Below are positions 60,781-64,000 of a stretch of 64,000 bases of DNA, piece by piece. The stretch's first letter is position 1, and each line of letters starts with the position of its first letter. Source of the stretch: Cenococcum geophilum 1.58 (lineage: Eukaryota; Ascomycota; Dothideomycetes; Gloniales; Gloniaceae). The stretch is taken from contig KV748186.1 of the NCBI GenBank assembly GCA_001692895.1, forward strand, positions 1,417,785-1,481,784. Direction: 5' to 3'. The notes below the pieces were generated by a model that saw nothing but the letters and a program-made list of their open reading frames with translations, searched no databases and was not told the origin of the DNA. The position numbers were made by a program, and so were the translations under genes.

Positions 60781-60925
60781 TAGTATAAAGAAAAGGTGTA
60801 TATAAAGAGTACTTAGGGAAGTTGTAGCCTAGATGTAATTTATTAGCGTGAAGGCGTCGGCAGAGGTAGCATTTTGCCACCCCTAGTAGGGAGGACGGCT
60901 GACCCGCTCCGGCTACACCCTTATT
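60781..60925 (-). repeat. Inverted-repeat arm D with terminal motif
   Basis: Inverted partner of 55536-55678: TAGTATAAAGAAAAGGTGTA, TAATTTATTAGCGTGAAGGC, GTCGGCAGAGGTAGC, ATTTTGCCACCCCTAGTAGG and then the motif GAGGACGGCTGACCCGC, TCCGGCTACACCCTTATT. Better preserved than arm E. Confidence 0.85.
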
Positions 60926-63889
60926 AAGATATAAGAAGTGGGAATAAAATGTAGAAATAAAAGGTTTTAAGAGTGCTAACTGATTTAAGCGGCGATTAAG
61001 TCCTAGCTACATATAGCGGATTTAGCTCGGGTACCCTATAATACCCTACTTTAGAAGTAAATTAACTCCTAGCTCTAGAGCTAAGAAACCCTATTAATAG
61101 GGTATGGGCATAGAACTATACTACTAATTGATTTGATATTATAATAACCCCTTAAGGTAGGAATCTATACTATAGTGCCTATTTTAAGGCTATCTAATAT
61201 AAAGATTACGAATTACGAGTAAAAACTTACGTTTTTACTTAGATAAAGAGCATCTCATTAATATATTCTTATAGTTTGGATTATCGTCCGCTATACGCTT
61301 CGCTGCTCTCTCTATGACTTGGCGTAATTAGGTAATAGTTCTACTATATCCTCTTTAGTTATATATCCCTAGTCGCTAATCCTTAAATTTAGGAAAATTT
61401 AGAGATATTATCGGTTCCAATTTAATTTTATAAAAATTGTAATTTGACATTAAAGCAGTAAAATTTAATACAATATTATGTTTATAAGCGAAATATTTCC
61501 TATATTCTAGATTTGAAAGCTAAGGTACTTAAGTACTTATCTAGTTCTAGTTATACGGGCATATATACTATATACAATTATCTAAATAATAAGCACTAGT
61601 ACGAAATATATATAGCGGTTAAATATAGGAAGAAATGGAAAATTTATTAGGCTAGCGGGCAGTAAAGGCTATATAAAGAGTGTAATAATTATCTAAAAGG
61701 GGGCCTATTAGGAACCGAACCAGGTAGCTAGATTTAAGATAATAAAGGAAATTACTAAAGCAATGGAAGGCACCGTGGCCCGATTTTGTGGGAGGAGTAT
61801 ATATAAAGTCACCTTAATGCGAAAACTTTTTAAATCAATTAATAGATATAACTAACGATCCCTAATCCTCTAATTTGTTATTTAGGAGATTATTAAGCCA
61901 CTTATATTTCTAGAGATCTATTTTATCTAATTATATCCTATCTAATAATGCCTAACTAAAAATATATTAGGTTGCAGACTAAGAGATTATCTTATTGCAT
62001 AAGACACTAAGTAGTGCCTATTAAGGCCTTGTTACGAAATTCCATATAAAATACTAGAGATATATCTATTAACGGCGAAGCTGCGACTAAATGTAAGCTA
62101 TCTAGAAGCGAAATTTTTTAAATAGCCTCTTATAATAATGCCTTCTTAATTAGAAGGTCATTCCGGAATTATATAGAGGCGGTTTATTCTCTAGTTGCTA
62201 GATCTATTAACTATAGACTAGCTAGTGCCCGTAGGTATAGTGCTGTTAGGCTTTAAATGCAGCGTTTTTTAGCTTAACTGCGCTAAAAGGTGACTATAAA
62301 CTAAGTGGCGGTAATGTATAATGCCTAGAACCTATATCTGTAATATAGAGAAGGCGGTATTTATCTTCACGACGAATATATTGTCGGCCTTTAATGCTCT
62401 TAAAAATCCGCAATTGCTAGTGAAATTGTAGGTCTATAAATGATTAAAAGGATTTAGTCTAAACTATAGCTTTTAAAGAGATTGGCGGTAAATGTTAACC
62501 GGTTATATTAAGTAACTTTAGAAGTAATCCGGTAATTGCTATGCCTAACTATAAGGGCGCCAAACTCGGCCAATAAGTGGCTATTATTTAGACAATTTTC
62601 TAATATTGCTCTTTTTTTTTAAGAGATAGAATAATTTCCTATAATATAGGATAGAGCTATTTGCTGGCGATATTATAGTTTACGCCTAGCTTCTAGAAAT
62701 ATTTAAATATAGAGGAGGATAACGCGTTTAGAATGCAGCTCAGTGCTATATAATGTGGAAGGTGGCTTATAGGTAGTATTCACTTAAAACTAATTAACTT
62801 CGCATGTTCCGGGAACCTAGTTATAGATTAGGGGCGAGGTAGTACGATATGCGCCCTAAACCTTCCTTGTCTTAGTAAGGTAAGAGCGGCGACAAATATA
62901 GCTAGAAGTTGGTTATAGATATAATATACCTTCGCAAATTTATAGAGATATTCCCGCGCCTTAATAGAGTTAGGGGGATCACCTAGCATATCTAATAACT
63001 AAGTTGCTGGATTATCTTAAAGAATATTAAAACGGTTCTTAAGGCTTAAGTAATATAACTATAGTAGATAGTACTAGTGACTTAACTGGTAAAGGATTAA
63101 TCGCCATCCGCATCCTAGTATAAGAATTGCCGCCTACTATCGGCACTTGTGTGTAGCTACATCTCCGATATAAACGGAGAAAGAGCTATCTTTAGATAGG
63201 GCCGGAGTAGTAAACACAGCCGCTTTGTTATTAGTGTAGAAAATCCTATCTTTTCCAGACTTCTTATACAATTTAAGGAGATAAGTAGAAAGGACGTATA
63301 ACTACCCCAATACGAGTATGGCGAGGTAGTTCCCTAAAAAGCCTATATTAAGTCTAGGCCTAAAGCTAGGCTAGAAAGGTAAGATGTTATCTACAATATA
63401 GTAGACGCCTAGTAAGTTTAAGCCAATTAAAACCTTCTAAGAGCGCGATCTCTTTGTTATAGTGTTAAGGTAGCAACCTTTTAATAATCCGATATTTTAT
63501 TATAAAGACCCCTCTAAAAATAGCGATTTATTCTCAATAATTTCTTTAATATTAGGATAATTGGGTATTAAAGGTGTCTAGTTTAAAAGTATGTCGATAT
63601 TGCTATAGGAAAGTAGATAACCATTTATTAAGCTAGCTAAGTATAATAGCTAATGCTAGAGACGACGGCTTTAGGACAGTATTTTTAACAATTATCGCAG
63701 AGTAGGCTAGACGTAATCACTATTATACTTTATTTAGTCTTCCTTAGGCATAAACCTATATTATAGTTAGTAAGGCAGTTACTATATATTAAAAAGGCAG
63801 ATTAGAGAATAGGTAACGTAAAGTGTACTTACTTCGCGGATAATATATCTACTTCCTACAAACTACTCGTAATTTCGTGGATTAGATTT
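60926..63889. other. Interior of a partial element related to the nuclease-like copies
   Basis: Its left end is motif D. Near 61283-61310 the stretch GTCCGCTATACGCTTCGCTG (then CTCTCTC) matches 54119-54145, the 3' end of the nuclease-like gene (minus-strand frame with ERAAKRIA). The middle does not match that gene and I recognise no domain in it. Confidence 0.4.
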
Positions 63890-64000
63890 AGAGGGTAAAG
63901 GCGGTATTATATGCTAATGTTTTTTTAGAGGGGTCTATAATATAGATATAGGGGTATATTATACCATAAGTGTTATTAGGCTGCATTGCGAAGTTTAATA
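63890..64000 (+). repeat. Third copy of the nuclease-gene upstream region
   Basis: GTAAAGGCGGTATTATATGC, TAATGTTTTTTTAGAGGGG and ATATAGATATAGGGGTATAT follow the order at 55241 and 27825. A right-hand terminal motif would be expected 150-250 bp beyond the window end. Confidence 0.6.

Overview
The window looks like a silenced, AT-rich heterochromatic block from a filamentous ascomycete (Pezizomycotina). The protein families that can be read are fungal: HET, a NACHT NLR with near-identical repeats, kinesin-light-chain-type TPRs, a DUF3435 tyrosine recombinase, and chromodomain Ty3/gypsy elements. Almost every recognisable reading frame is broken by TAG and TAA where CAG, CAA or TGG codons are expected, and CpA/TpG is replaced by TpA on both strands. 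This is the signature of repeat-induced point mutation (RIP). I found no intact host gene, tRNA or rRNA; nearly all coding entries are pseudogenes recognised by in-frame motif order across stops.

Layout. 1-3.4 kb: a degraded minus-strand gene is split by a young, almost unmutated, non-autonomous LTR element (301-2851, target duplication CTAGG). 3.4-7.1 kb: small fold-back elements, a shared promoter minisatellite and a minus-strand HET-domain pseudogene. 7.26-15.0 kb: a 70-bp satellite split by a 6.3-kb chromovirus (7763-14105, ACTTA). 16.3-28.1 kb: a degraded plus-strand gene split by a second chromovirus (17943-24131, TCCTA), then minus-strand remnants including the start of a nuclease-like gene. 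28.1-34.5 kb: a plus-strand DUF3435 recombinase pseudogene (31.1-33.6 kb). 34.5-38.5 kb: an unidentified minus-strand gene between two inverted terminal motifs. 40.0-53.7 kb: one large plus-strand NACHT NLR pseudogene with about 33 copies of a 96-bp (32-codon) repeat plus ankyrin repeats, split by a third chromovirus (42770-49684, AGTAA) and by a 150-bp unmutated MITE. 54.1-64.0 kb: a nuclease-like pseudogene, then a large inverted repeat (55.54-55.68 and 60.78-60.93 kb) enclosing a TPR fragment and a secreted Cys-rich protein pseudogene, then a partial related element running off the end.

Two observations seem most worth following. (1) All four LTR elements are on the minus strand, and each has next to its 5' LTR an 8-10 base stretch repeated in the LTR some 40-47 bases downstream of a TATA-like motif. 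This is the arrangement expected for Tf1-type self-priming rather than tRNA priming. (2) Seven copies of a roughly 43-bp terminal motif border segments carrying very different genes (nuclease-like, DUF3435, HET, TPR/secreted protein). This suggests a family of DNA elements, perhaps gene-carrying, that I cannot match to a named superfamily.

No genes here work together as a living pathway. The common theme is allorecognition/immune-type genes (HET, NACHT, KLC-TPR) decaying among transposons.
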